Below the pieces are notes generated by a model. It made no database searches. It had not been told where the DNA came from and saw only the letters and a program-made list of their open reading frames with translations. This document shows, in pieces, positions 45,021-56,559 of a stretch of DNA of 64,000 nucleotides (the first letter of the stretch is position 1; each line of letters starts with the position of its first letter). Source of the stretch: Adiantum capillus-veneris (taxonomy: Eukaryota > Streptophyta > Polypodiopsida > Polypodiales > Pteridaceae); the NCBI GenBank assembly GCA_014529385.2, contig CM043969.1:34114446-34178445 (forward strand), read 5' to 3'. The position numbers and the translations under genes are program-made.

Positions 45021-46003
45021 GTCATTTTGAAGGGTGCCATGCCAGTGTGTGGCCTGGGGGATTCACTATTACCTATGAGGGGACGTAATCTACCAGTAAC
45101 CCTTGAGCCAAAACTCTCCTATATACAAAACAATTCATACTAACCCAACCCCTATCTACAACAATCATTTAACTTACATAAACCCCTACATATGGGTTTT
45201 TGAGTATTTGAAAATCCCCCCTACCTTACATGTAGTAACCCTTTTTTCATCTTGAATGAAAAATAGGCAATCATAGACAAAATTTTGTCAAAAAATACAC
45301 GTCTATACTGCTAGTCAACAAATGCATGCCACCTATTATCTAGGATCCACTCATAAGATTCTAGGAATTGCTAATATAAATGAGCCTCAACATATTGAAA
45401 TAGCAAATTTATAAATTTTTTAATGCTCTTCCAAAATAAATATCTACTCTTTTCAAAATTGTGTTCACTGCTAATATGAACAATACTCTTTGGAACAAAT
45501 TTGACAGAGTCTCCCCTAAACAAAGATCATATTTTCAACGCAAATATGCAATCCACCTACTTAGTAGGATCCACATGGGATTCAAGGCATTGTAGAAAAC
45601 ATCCATACTTCATATATTGAAATAAAAATTGATAAAAACTTAAAGTGCTTTTTTGAATTCAAATTTTCAAAACAGTCATAAAATATCGTAACATCTTACC
45701 ATAAAACAACCCAAGGTTGTGTGCCTTGATGGTGATATCCATATAAAACTTATTGATGTCCTCCCTTATAAGAGCCTCAGAGACACTTTCTTGGATACTT
45801 CTACCCTTACACTTAATATTGCCACATTTGTCTAGGTAATCAAAGCTCCTTCTTAAGTTTTCAAACACAAGGAAACTTCTTGATCAAGATATGCATAGTA
45901 TCTCAGAATTGATCATGTTATTCAAATGTTGGGGAAAATTTCCTAGAATACCCTTAATTTTGTTAAGAAAAATTATAGGGTGGTGAACCTACAGCCCCTT
46001 CTT
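45021..46003. other. No recognisable feature
   Basis: AT-rich. One 69-codon minus-strand frame at 45659-45868 shows no known motif and I do not call it a gene. Confidence 0.3.
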
Positions 46004-46795
46004 CTAGAAAGGATTTCTTAGGTAAAAGCCAGAGTTGATGGTCCATTCCAAAAGATTCAATTTCAATTTTTCTAACAGGTAAGAAAGGGAAAAAAATGAC
46101 ACTTTGGCTACCATTTCCAAGAGATTAGAGTCACTAAGGGAGCAAAGATTGTTTTGAAACTCCTTGACAGCTTCAAGTGCCGCACTATCTCTGTAAAAGA
46201 TTCCACCAGTTTGAGGGATAGTCGGAGCAACAAGGGTACTGATAAAAGATGGATTGAGGCCACATAATTTTTTAATAAAGTTAGATGGGTCAGCTCCAAA
46301 ATAAGAGAACAAGGCTAGCTCTTGTTCATACTGTACAGAAAGTATAGTTAAATGGGCTATGTAAAGGGAAATCATAGCAAACCCATCTTTGAAATCCTTG
46401 TCCAAGGTAGCCAAAATCTTGACCCAATCATTGAAAGAAAGCATGTGTAAGATAGATAACTTTTTATCCGAGGCAAGAGACAAATCATAGATTAATTGAG
46501 AAGCATCCAAACTGCAAATACATCTGAGGACAAGAGAGGTTTCCCATAGAGAGGGGCTCAGAGAATAATTCCAGGCCTTGCAAGAGAGCAAGGGTCTACA
46601 ATAGGCAAAATTATTAGTAAGCAAGGGATTACTTAGTGTAATAGGTAACACAGCTTTTGGCCCGTCGAGCCAGAAAGGTCTAGTTCTAATAGCTAAGGCT
46701 TTTTCTAGAGAATGGTCCTTTAGGTAAAACCTATTTTTTTCTAAAATCCTTGTATGCTTCTCCGGGTCGTAGAGCACTCTCATGCGAGTTGTCAA
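46004..46795 (-). CDS. Unrecognised ORF, family copy A
   Basis: A 263-codon minus-strand frame, by far the longest unexplained ORF here. It starts MTTRMRVLYDPEKHTRILEK and contains MLSFNDWVKILATLDKDF and GGIFYRDSAALEAVKEF. It is Leu/Phe-rich, with no signal peptide or enzyme motif that I know. A degraded homologue lies at about 57850-58700 (for example FSFNDCIKILAGL), followed there by further coding-like sequence, so this frame is probably the N-terminal part of a larger protein of a dispersed element. Whether it is functional is unknown. Confidence 0.5.
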   Translation of the reverse strand: MTTRMRVLYDPEKHTRILEKNRFYLKDHSLEKALAIRTRPFWLDGPKAVLPITLSNPLLTNNFAYCRPLLSCKAWNYSLSPSLWETSLVLRCICSLDASQLIYDLSLASDKKLSILHMLSFNDWVKILATLDKDFKDGFAMISLYIAHLTILSVQYEQELALFSYFGADPSNFIKKLCGLNPSFISTLVAPTIPQTGGIFYRDSAALEAVKEFQNNLCSLSDSNLLEMVAKVSFFSLSYLLEKLKLNLLEWTINSGFYLRNPF

Positions 46796-46799
46796 TCTA

Positions 46800-48950
46800 A
46801 AATGTTTATCATCCTAAAAGTTATAAAATATATGTATATATAATTAGTCATGTAGGTTGGGCATGCACTCCTTAAATTGGCAAAGTTAGAGACTATAATA
46901 GCCATGAGCAGGTATCCAGAATATTAGCCTAAAAGGGACCTCCTAACACCAGCCAACCAAAAAAAGGAATTATAGGCAGTGGGTCCAACTTAGAACTAAG
47001 ATTCGAGCTAGTTTTGAAAGCCAACGTCATGGTTTTCCCAAAGAGTTGGAAAAAACTTATGTATAGGACATGTGTGTAGCTGTTTTTACTTATGTAATAA
47101 GACATTAATGAACTTTTACGCTCCAAATACAGCTAGATTTAGAAAAAATGACAATGGTTAGTACAAAAACAACTCAGTCTTAGAATTATCTTTGTACATG
47201 GCTATAAGAATAAGATATCATTATAGTATACAAATACAATAACCAATCAAAGAAGTAATTTCCAAATAGTCGTAGGAGCAAGTGAAGTCACGGACAATCA
47301 TTTGCTTCAAGCCAAAAAATTCTAAGAAAGGATAGAGACCTCACTTGCATCCATTCAAACAAGACAACAGATATGTTAGCCTTGAATGCGTTTTACAGGT
47401 GTTAATGGACTATATCAATTGTTATCTATGTCCAGATTACAACTTTTTAACTTAAAACAAACATCCAAATTGTATATGTAATCCAGTTTTAGTAAAGTGT
47501 AAGGTGTGTGTATTTTTTATATCAATTTGTGAAAAAAGACAAAATCTCTTTGATTTATGGAAGTAATTCTATGTAAGGGTCCTATATAGCCCCATTTTTT
47601 AGACCTTAAATAGATAATAATATACATGTATCATTCTGATCAGAAGGTTACAACCCCTTCTAATCAAAGTGTCTCAGAAAAAATCTTCCCAAGACTTCCT
47701 AAAAACACCTAAAATATTTTGTAAGGCAATTATTTAATGTTTAGTTAAAGCACCTCATCTAAGCAGTTTTCATTTTATCGTCTTTCTCCATGAAGTTGAT
47801 ATCAGACTCAATCCTCCAATTCCTTTGTTTGGTCTAGGTATCAAAATCTGGTCCAGCATTTCAAGCAAAAACAAAATACCAGGATCAAATTGAATACTCG
47901 GTACTCTATAACACTATAGATTATACCAGCAGTGACATGTGTATAACTACAATAAGATATGGTTTGCTCAACCATACTGTTGTGATAAGAAACCTGCAAA
48001 AAACTAGTGAGTTGTACCAAGAGAGTGACACCCACAATACATTCCTTTTTACGTGGAGCAAAAGCTACTTAAAGCATGTCACCAAGAGATTGATACATAA
48101 CATACGTACACAAAGCAACCTCTCGAACATCCTCCCCTTTTTTAAAAAACTTGGGCAGAAAGTTTCAATTTAATCAAGCCATAAGCCATAACTAGTACCC
48201 AGTCTCAACATATCCATGGCCACCCCAAATAAAACCTCTTAAATAAGAGGTAGGTGTAGTAACCATCACCATGTGTACTTAGTCCTACAACACTTTGATG
48301 AGAGAATATCCAAGCCAGATCATTATGAAACAAAAAACAAACTTAGAGTTTCGGTTAGCAAGACGCAGAGAATGAACACTAGAGCTAGAAAGCATGCTCG
48401 TGAAGGAGACCCACAATCGCAACAAGGAACCGTTTTTAGAAAAAGATCATCAACATTGCAACATGTAAAGTGAGCAACTGAGCACCAAGAATCCTTATTT
48501 AGATGCCCATAGAACCATCAATCATTGTTTCACTATGATGTGCAGTATATTAAAAACGTTGTGCAAACAAAATTATTTAAAAAAACAGTAAAAAAGGTAC
48601 TTTTTTAGTAGAATGCGGACCTAAGAAGCACCATCCTTTTCTACTAGCTCCATAGTTAGACAGTATGCAGGCCACCAAAAAAGCCCTCAAATCTCACTTT
48701 TCTCAGACACAAACACTACGCAAAAGACAAGGCTAAGTGAGGGGCACAAGGCCATCCTCACCTCAGTTATATAGTATTCCATCAATGGAGCGAGTGATGA
48801 GGAAGGCCGGCATGTAGGATTGCGTTTCAATCTCTGCTCGGTTCCCAAAGCTCCTGGCTAGAAACGACAGGTGGCATAGCACACTACATTGGGGACAGAG
48901 TGGGAGAGAAGGGGGGTACATCATATTGCGTGCAGGTGCAAAGAGCAGAG
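46800..48950 (-). repeat. Dispersed repeat beside ORF family copy A
   Basis: The interval 47140-48900 shares collinear segments with 53870-55500, for example ACAACAGATAYGTTAGCCTT and the TATATAGCCC...CATTCTGATCA block. No ORF. In copy A it lies upstream of the unknown ORF, while in copy B it lies downstream, as terminal repeats of one element type would. Confidence 0.55.
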
Positions 48951-49293
48951 GCGATAGCAGAGTCGTGAGGTAGAGAGCGTAAGAGGAAAAGCGTGAAGCA
49001 CTTACAATGTATGTACCCCAGTCATTAAGACATCTAATACAATGTCCCAAAAAAATGAGAGCCAGCTACCTTGTTTGGGGTGATGTCCCATAATTCAGGT
49101 TCCCTATGAAGGGTAAATGCCCATGTATGCCAAAAAAACTTGAGAGGCCAAGAAAAAACCTATAAAAGTGGTATAGGAGGGCCCAGGCCCATTTGTGGGG
49201 GGGGGAGGGGGGTTGTTGGTTGTGAGGTTGCGGGGTTTTTTTAAGAAAAAAACCAAAACCAGACATGGTATAGAGTCAAACTTTGTAGTAGGT
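48951..49293. other. No recognisable feature
   Basis: Contains a short G-rich run near 49196-49212. Nothing else is supported up to the left LTR at 49294. Confidence 0.3.
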
Positions 49294-50305
49294 TATGACA
49301 CGACACGGGAGTGCCAAATACATTGATAATGAAAAGTATAGAGTACGCAAAGTGAATAGATAAACTAAGGAGTCTGTATGAATAATAGTTACAAGAAGAG
49401 CATCGCTCGTTTCATAACCTTACGACCACCCTCGAGCTATCTCAATCTCACTCTCAATCACACTCTCGCTCCCAATCACAATCACAATCACAATCTCAAT
49501 CTCAATCTTGTGTACAATCACACTCTCACTCTCAATCTCAATCTCTTGATGGCAACAACGATCATAATCAAAATCGCAACACTATCACAATCCCAGTATC
49601 ATGACACCTTGCACAGATCATGTTTCACACATTGGTTTCTGCATCGTCTACAAAATAGCCAAAAGAGCATACTCGTGCAACCAAATCAACATGATAATCA
49701 AATTCAAAACATCATTTTGTACCATCATAAAGAGTGCAATCACTTCTTGATTGGATGAAACAAAAGAGTTATTACCTGTGTATATTTGTTTAAGCTAACC
49801 TATTGCTGCTTGTAGGCTATCCTGTTGCTACTGGCAATTTGTTTCTATTATAACTTTGTCATACGAACTCAAAATATAGGCTTTCAGGTACTCAAAATGA
49901 CAAGAACAAGTTTTGTTACAAGGCATTGTTCACAGAATTGCAAAAAACCTCTTTCTTTGACTAAAACTCATTTTTTAGATCGCAACTCAAAAAAACCCTA
50001 TTTTTGGGTCTCCACTACTTTTTCAACTTATTTTAAGCCTACTCACATATTTTAAGCTAAAATACATAAAAATAAAACAATGATATTAATAAAAACCTCA
50101 ATTTTAACTACGTTTTTACTATATTGTTCATAGACAGACAATCTATTATTCATTAATCTTTATCAAATATGTCTTTAGTGTATTATTTAAAACAAAGAGA
50201 ACAAATTTTCTCTCTTAATATCTTAACTCATTTATATAAGTTCTATCTAATAGACTATTCAACAATCTTTCAAACCGTGCTAAACGAAAGATATAACCTA
50301 CTACA
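49294..50305 (-). repeat. 3' LTR of the deleted gypsy element
   Basis: Plus-strand ends TATGACACGACAC (the TG has become TA) and ACCTACTACA. Carries an (AATCTC)n-like hexamer tract at about 49437-49545. Confidence 0.85.
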
Positions 50306-52350
50306 TTCTTTTTGGCTTTAAGAAGTTTCATAAATAAGCCCTATTACATTCTCCCCTTATCAAAATCAACCTTGTCCTCATAGTTGGGAAGAGGGGTTTT
50401 CAACATACAAAACATCGAAGTTAACCAAAGAGGCATCTTTTACAGGATACATCTTACTTAACCAAAACTTTAAGAAGAATTCTACTTTTGCTATCCAACT
50501 CTACAATCAGAATGATTTCTAGTTTTATCCTTAAAATGACTATTTCACTATCTCATATCTTTTGTTTAAAATAAAATTATCTAAAAAATATTTTTGGCAT
50601 TCTCACAAAATTTGATATTTCAGAGAGAAATTTACGGACACACATAAGTAATCATGATAATACAAGTTACCCTTATGCAAACAAAATTTTCTCTCAATCA
50701 TCTCAACCACGTGAGGATTTAGATAAGAGATAATGCTAGAGTAGAAATGATCATTATTCACTTCATATCAAACTTAATCAATCAAATATCTATGGACCAC
50801 ATAAATTATATTACATATCGGTCTTCGACTCAAGACATTGGTGACCTTGTCCATTTTCTAGCCAAATATTTCAAATCAAAATTGTACTCACATAATAGTT
50901 GAAGCAATCACTTCTACCTATTATTGAGAAATGGACGAGTGAATATATATTTTTTATTAATTATAAATCATACACAAGATAGTTCAAATCATGTTTTATC
51001 CACTTTCTATATTCATATATCACAACTCTTTCCTTCTCATATAAAACACATCCCATTTTTTCTCCCCTTGGATCACATATAACCAAAGAAGGTTTTCCTA
51101 ATTCTACAATCTTCAAAATATAATTTTCAATCCTCTTTTTGCAGTGTTTCAAATGTAATCTACATGCTTTAGATTATACAAATCTCTTAATTTTCTCTAT
51201 CAATTCAGCTAGACGTCTCGCAATCTTAGAAAAATTCTTAATATGTGCTCACTCATATTGTGCTAAACCCAAAATCTTCCTCATATCTCTCATAGTTTTT
51301 GGTATCGGCAATTTCTCAATTGCCTAGACCTTGTTAGAATGAATATACATGCTCTCTTTGGAGATTACCCTTCTCATATATACAATTCATGATCTTTTTC
51401 ATTCTTAGAATAAACAAAAGTATCACCTAAAAATACCAAAATAAAGTCATCAAGGAATGGATGAAATATATTGTTCATTAAACATATGAATATTGCGGGT
51501 GCATCACTTAAACTGCAAGCCAAAATTGTAAATGCAAAGTGTCCATATCGTTTACAAAAAGCAGTTTTGAAAATGACTCCTTCGTTGATTTTGATTTGGT
51601 GGTATCTAGATCAAAGATCAAGCTTTGAGAACACTTGCACACTGCTCAGTTGACTTAGCAACTCATCAATGTACGAAAGGCGATATTTATTTTTAATGGT
51701 TTGTTTATTAAGATCCTATAGTCAATGCATAGCCTATAAGTCCCATCCTTCTTTTTCTGGAAAAGAACAAGGTTGTCCCAAAGAGATACACTAGGCCTAA
51801 TTAACCCTTTCTTCAACAAGTCGTCAAGTTTGAGTTTTAGTTCCTTAAGTTCATCTTTTAAGTCACTTATCACACTCTTGTTTAAGTCACCTTATCAATT
51901 TCATAGCCAAAACTAGATTTATAATCTCTTTCTTTCCCATAAAGAGTGTGTCTATCCTTAGCAAATAATTAAAGAGATATTTTTCTTTCTTCCCAATCAA
52001 TCAAAAGATGATTTTCAGTCATCTAATTTATGCCAATAATTACATCATGCATACCTATGTCTATGACATAAAAATTTCCTTTATGATTTTGACCATTCAA
52101 AGAAAAAGACATATTTTTTATTAGTTTTTTCGTGAAACCTTTATTACCACTAGTTAATTTCTCAGTCAATTCAAAGGACAAGAAGTGATGTGTATTGTCC
52201 AAATCAATTAAGAAATTTAGTTTCAGGTTTCTGATTTGTATACATAAATTTGATCACAAAAGCTTTCAAATGACATATTAAAAGCATGAAGCATCACAAA
52301 TAAAGGTTATATGACTTACCTCTATCATCTGCATTTCCAATAGTCTTCAA
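50306..52350 (-). pseudogene. Protease, RT and RNase H remnants of the deleted gypsy element
   Basis: Right to left: a protease-like stretch near 52220-52010 (LIDLDNTHHFLSFEL, where DSG has become DLD; later VIDIGMHDVIIGI). The RT start at 51873-51655 has [12 protein letters not shown] and [14 protein letters not shown]. In another frame follow FSKLDLRSRYHQIKI and FLGDTFVYSK, where the catalytic YxDD has become LGD. RNase H-like sequence at 51152-50961 has VIYEYRKW. There is nothing integrase-like before the LTR. Confidence 0.75.
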
Positions 52351-52688
52351 TTGAGCCATCTTGGTAGGTATTGCCTTATCGGTCACTTTGCTCGAGCATT
52401 CAAAAGTCTGGTGGTCCTCTTCTCCATATTAAAGCATAATCTAAAAGCTTTGATTTCTTTAATCCACGCTTTTAAATCTTTGCATGTCTTCCTTATGCCA
52501 TCAAACTCATTGAGCTTAGATTCCTTGAAGAATTATTTCACCGTCGCTTCCCCCGCATCAGAGTCCTCATCATCATCATCGATTCTTTTTTTGCTTCTTC
52601 TCCTTCTTTGGTCATTTACCTCCACTTTTATCTTCTTCTTTCCTCAATCGTTTCTTGTATCCTTTCATCGACATCGCAGAATCAAAAC
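52351..52688 (-). pseudogene. Probable gag region of the deleted gypsy element
   Basis: By position, between the primer-binding site and protease, this is the gag interval. Frames are short and I see no zinc knuckle, so it is called only by position. Confidence 0.4.
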
Positions 52689-52701
52689 TGCTCTCATACC
52701 A
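52689..52701 (-). promoter_or_regulatory. Primer-binding site
   Basis: Minus strand TGGTATGAGAGCA, one mismatch from the initiator-Met site, two bases from the LTR end ...CGTCACA. Confidence 0.8.
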
Positions 52702-52703
52702 CT

Positions 52704-53719
52704 TGTGACGCGACACGAGAGAGAGAAATACATTGATAATGAAAAGTACAGAGTACACAAAGTGAATAAATAAACTAAGGATTCTATATGCATAATAGTT
52801 ATAAGAAAAGCATAGCTCGTTTCATAACCTCCCGACCACCCGCGAGCTATCTCAATATCACACTCAATCACATTCTCACTCTCAATCACAATCGCAATCT
52901 CAATCTCAATCTTGTGCACAATCTCAATCTCAATCTCAATCTCAATCACAATCACACTCTCAATCTCAATCTCTTGATGGCAACAACGGTCATAATCGAA
53001 ATCGCAACACGATCATTATCCCAATATCACGACACCTTGCACAGATCATGTTTCACACATTGGTTTTTGCATCGTTTACAAAATAGCCAAAAGAGCATAC
53101 TCGTGAAACCAAATCAACATGATGATCAAATTCAAAACATCATTTTCTACCATCATAAAGAGTGCAATCAGTTCTTGATTGGATGAAACAAAAGAGATAT
53201 TACCTGTGTATATTTGTTTGTAAGCTAACTTGTTGCTGCTTGTAGGCTACCCTGCTACTACTGGCAATTTTTTAATGTCATAACTTTGTCCTACGAACTC
53301 AGAATATACACTTTCAGGTACTCAAAACGAGGGGAACACATCTTGTCTACAGGGCTACGGGGACAAAATTGCGAAAAAACCTCTTTCTTTGGCTAAAAAC
53401 GTAACTTTTAGGTCGCGACTCATACAAAGCCTATTTTTGGGTCTCCACTACTTTTTCAACTTATTTTAAATCTACCCACGTATTTTAAGCTAAAATACAT
53501 TAAAAAAAACTTCAATTTTAACTACGTTTTTACTATACTGTTCATAGACAGACAATCTGTTATTCATTAATCTCTATCAAATATGTCTTTAGTGTATTAT
53601 TTAAAAAGAAGAGAATAAATTTTCTCTGTTAATATCTTAACTCATTTATATAAGCTCTATCTAATAGACTATTCAACAATCTTTCAAATCGTGCTAAACG
53701 AAAGATATGACCTACTACA
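52704..53719 (-). repeat. 5' LTR of the deleted gypsy element
   Basis: Ends TGTGACGCGACAC and CCTACTACA. Hexamer tract of AATCTC/AATCAC type at about 52853-52975. The tract makes an EIEIEI-coding minus-strand frame that is not a gene. Confidence 0.88.
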
Positions 53720-53724
53720 TAGGC

Positions 53725-55500
53725 TAACAATTGATATTGACTGGGTACATCTATGCATACAGATCATTAGCTGCATTAGTACTTAGGGGTGTGTGTGTGC
53801 ATTCTTGTTGTTGTTTCTAGATTTATATATATATACACAAAAGAACATAATAGTTCAAAAGACATTTGACTTTAGGCAAAGAACAATGATTAACACAAAA
53901 ACAACTTAGTCTATTATTCATTTTTATACATCATAGTGAGAATGAGGTATCATTCTAGTAGTTTGTACATAAGATGTTCAAGAACAACTTATTCTAAAGT
54001 GAAAGAGGTCAGGTATGACAGTGATGGACAACAGCTTAGCCAAAAAGACCCTAAGTAAAGATAGACTCCTCACATGCATCCATATAAATAAGAAAATACA
54101 TTCGTTAGCCTTGAATATGTATTACAAGTGTCAACAAACCTATTAGTCGTTATACATGTCCTACTTAAATCCTTTTTAACGTATACCTACCATCCATGTA
54201 GTGTTAAATATCATCAAGTATCCATTCTCAGAACAATAAGCCAGAGGTGAAAGTGATAGGTATGTGTGTATGTGTGTGTAGCTATCCATTTTTAGATCAA
54301 CTATTGTGTATGTGTGTGTAGTGTATGTGGTACGATCGCTGACCTAAAAAGTATATTCCAAGAAGTAATAAAAGCATGTGATGTCAAGGACAGACATTTG
54401 CTTCAAGCCAAAAAATTTCCAAGAAAGGATAGAGTCCTCACCTACATCCATTCAAACAAGACAACAGATACGTTAGCCTTGAATGCATTTTACAGGTGTT
54501 AATGGACTATATCAGTTGTTATCCATGTCCAACTTACAACCTTTTTTTACTTAAAACAAACGTCCAAAGTGTACATGTATTTCCAATTTTGTAAAAAGTT
54601 CTTTTTAAAGCTTGTAAAAAAGGCAATTACCCCTTTGAATTATGGTAGTTATTATATGTATGGTTTCTATATAGCCCAAATCTTAATAGACCTTAAACAG
54701 ATACTTACTTATATATCATTCTGATCAAAAGGCCACCACCCCTTCTGATCCAAGTTTCCCAATACCAACATCAGCTCAAAGTTACTTTTTGCCTACTCCT
54801 CAGCCATACACCATCAAAATTTACGATGCAAGTTTGTCATGCTTTTACTTAATGTGGGAAAAATTAGTCAAAAACAATTCATGTAGACTAATCAATTGTA
54901 CCTGGTAACCCTCTTACCACATCCATCCTTAAAACCATCAGGCAAAACATAGTAGCCTTGTCCTTAGCATCAGATACGGCCCTCAAAAAACACTACGTTA
55001 TACATCAATTGTTGCTTCGCTTAGGCAAAAAAAAAAAATCAGCTAAGCATATCAAGCCAAACAAATCCACTAGATTAGATTGAGTAAGAGGAACCAAAAC
55101 TCCAGATAACAAAATTGTACAAACAAGTGTAATGAAGCCATGCTTTATGTGAAGAAACTTAAATCTAGTCTATTCAATCACAGCATCGTTATCAAAAACC
55201 TCCATCATGGTATGCAATACAACCCATACCATAGTGCATCATACATCATTCCCAATGAGCCACCATTATTACGCTAGCAGGCCAACAAAAACCAAGTATC
55301 AAATGCAATAGAGGCCCTTCGAACGTGGCCCCTTTATATACAGTGGTTCCAATATACCCAGCCAGTACGTAGATGAATCCCTAGTGTATCTTGCCCTTTA
55401 ATGGCATCAGTGGCTAAAATTGTAGCTATGAAGTGTATGGGCATTACCCGATGCTAGTTACCCCTTTACATCAAAAGGATGGCCAAATCCCAGTTTTTTT
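53725..55500 (-). repeat. Dispersed repeat beside ORF family copy B, partly duplicated
   Basis: Collinear with 47140-48900. A segment of about 160 bp is present twice, at about 54010-54170 and 54370-54530, both matching the single copy at about 47290-47450. GT-rich microsatellite near 54260-54330. No gene. Confidence 0.55.
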
Positions 55501-56550
55501 AGAGTATATGCTAGCTAAAGCCTTGGTGAAAATAAACCTAGAGCAATGTACTCACAAATCACAAGGCATGTAAATCTCAAAAGCCCTTCTTAATTATGTA
55601 GACCACATTTTAAACCCCTAGCATGAACAAAATAAGGTGTAGTAAGCCTTAGGTAGTTTAATAAATCCAATAGCTAGTAATCGCACAAGTACTTAATGGG
55701 TACTTAATGGGCGCCTTTTTTTGGGCGGGCAATATCAAAGGTATTCATTCACTAAGTTTAAGCTTGCCAACAGTAAGGGTATAACCACCCAATCCTCACT
55801 TATCTGCTCAGGCCAAATGGCTTCATGCCCAAGTCAAACTGCAAACAAATATTTTTTTTAAAGATCCTGGTACGTTGAGCAACCACCAATGAAGGTGTAG
55901 TTGTATGTGTGTATTTTTTAACCAAGATTGGTTCCTTGAAGAGTGAATTGGCAAAGTATTGTTTTTTTGCTCTATTTTTGAAGTCTATGTCTATCATTTC
56001 TTCTAAGATAAAAAGAAATCCAATAGGTCCAAAAATAGGGATATTCTCATAGCAATTTGTTATGTCTTTTGTATAAATATGTGTAATTTGTTCTGGGAGG
56101 TTTAAGAATAGCTATGTACTATTCTTAATGATCCAAAATGGGTTGTCATTGAAGCCAAGAGACACTCACGGGTTGTTTTTTGTTTGATAGCACAATGGTG
56201 TTATAATCCTATAAGAATTGGATTGAGGCACTTAGTCATACATTTTGTTACTTTTGTATAAATTCCATTTGATACGTTTGAGATCCATCGAAATCTATGT
56301 TTGTGTGCTTAGGATTATAACCAAGCTCTCAAAGTTTTCTAGCTAATAAAGACCCAATTTGATTTGGTTTAAAGAGAGTAATGGAGAATTCATCTCCATT
56401 TAGTCTCTCCAACGCAACTAAGCATGCAATAAGTTGTTCACATATAATTGTGGATGTATTGTTGGGCTTGTTGAGTCCGACATTATAGAATTTCCTTGAG
56501 ATATCTCTAATTTTAATAAATATTTCTGGAGTATACCATATAGTGTCAAT
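55501..56550. other. No recognisable feature
   Basis: AT-rich. Short minus-strand frames such as 55997-55800 have no known motif. Confidence 0.3.
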
Positions 56551-56559
56551 GCTAATCCA

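Larger units (their letters stand above)
49294..53719 (-). mobile_element. Deleted minus-strand gypsy element with both LTRs
   Basis: Two direct repeats of about 1.0 kb (49294-50305 and 52704-53719) flank a 2.4-kb internal region. Flanking 5 bp are TAGGT (49289-49293) and TAGGC (53720-53724), a target duplication with one transition. The internal region has a primer-binding site, gag-like and protease remnants, RT and an RNase H piece. It has no integrase, so it is about half the usual length and non-autonomous. It sits in the dispersed repeat family of 46.8-55.5 kb. Confidence 0.85.

Noticed and set aside
48273-48473. 66-codon plus-strand ORF with many Arg/Lys
   Set aside because: No homologue or motif, and it lies within a dispersed repeat.
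52665-52955. 96-codon minus-strand ORF rich in EIEIEI
   Set aside because: Produced by the (AATCTC)n tract inside the LTR.
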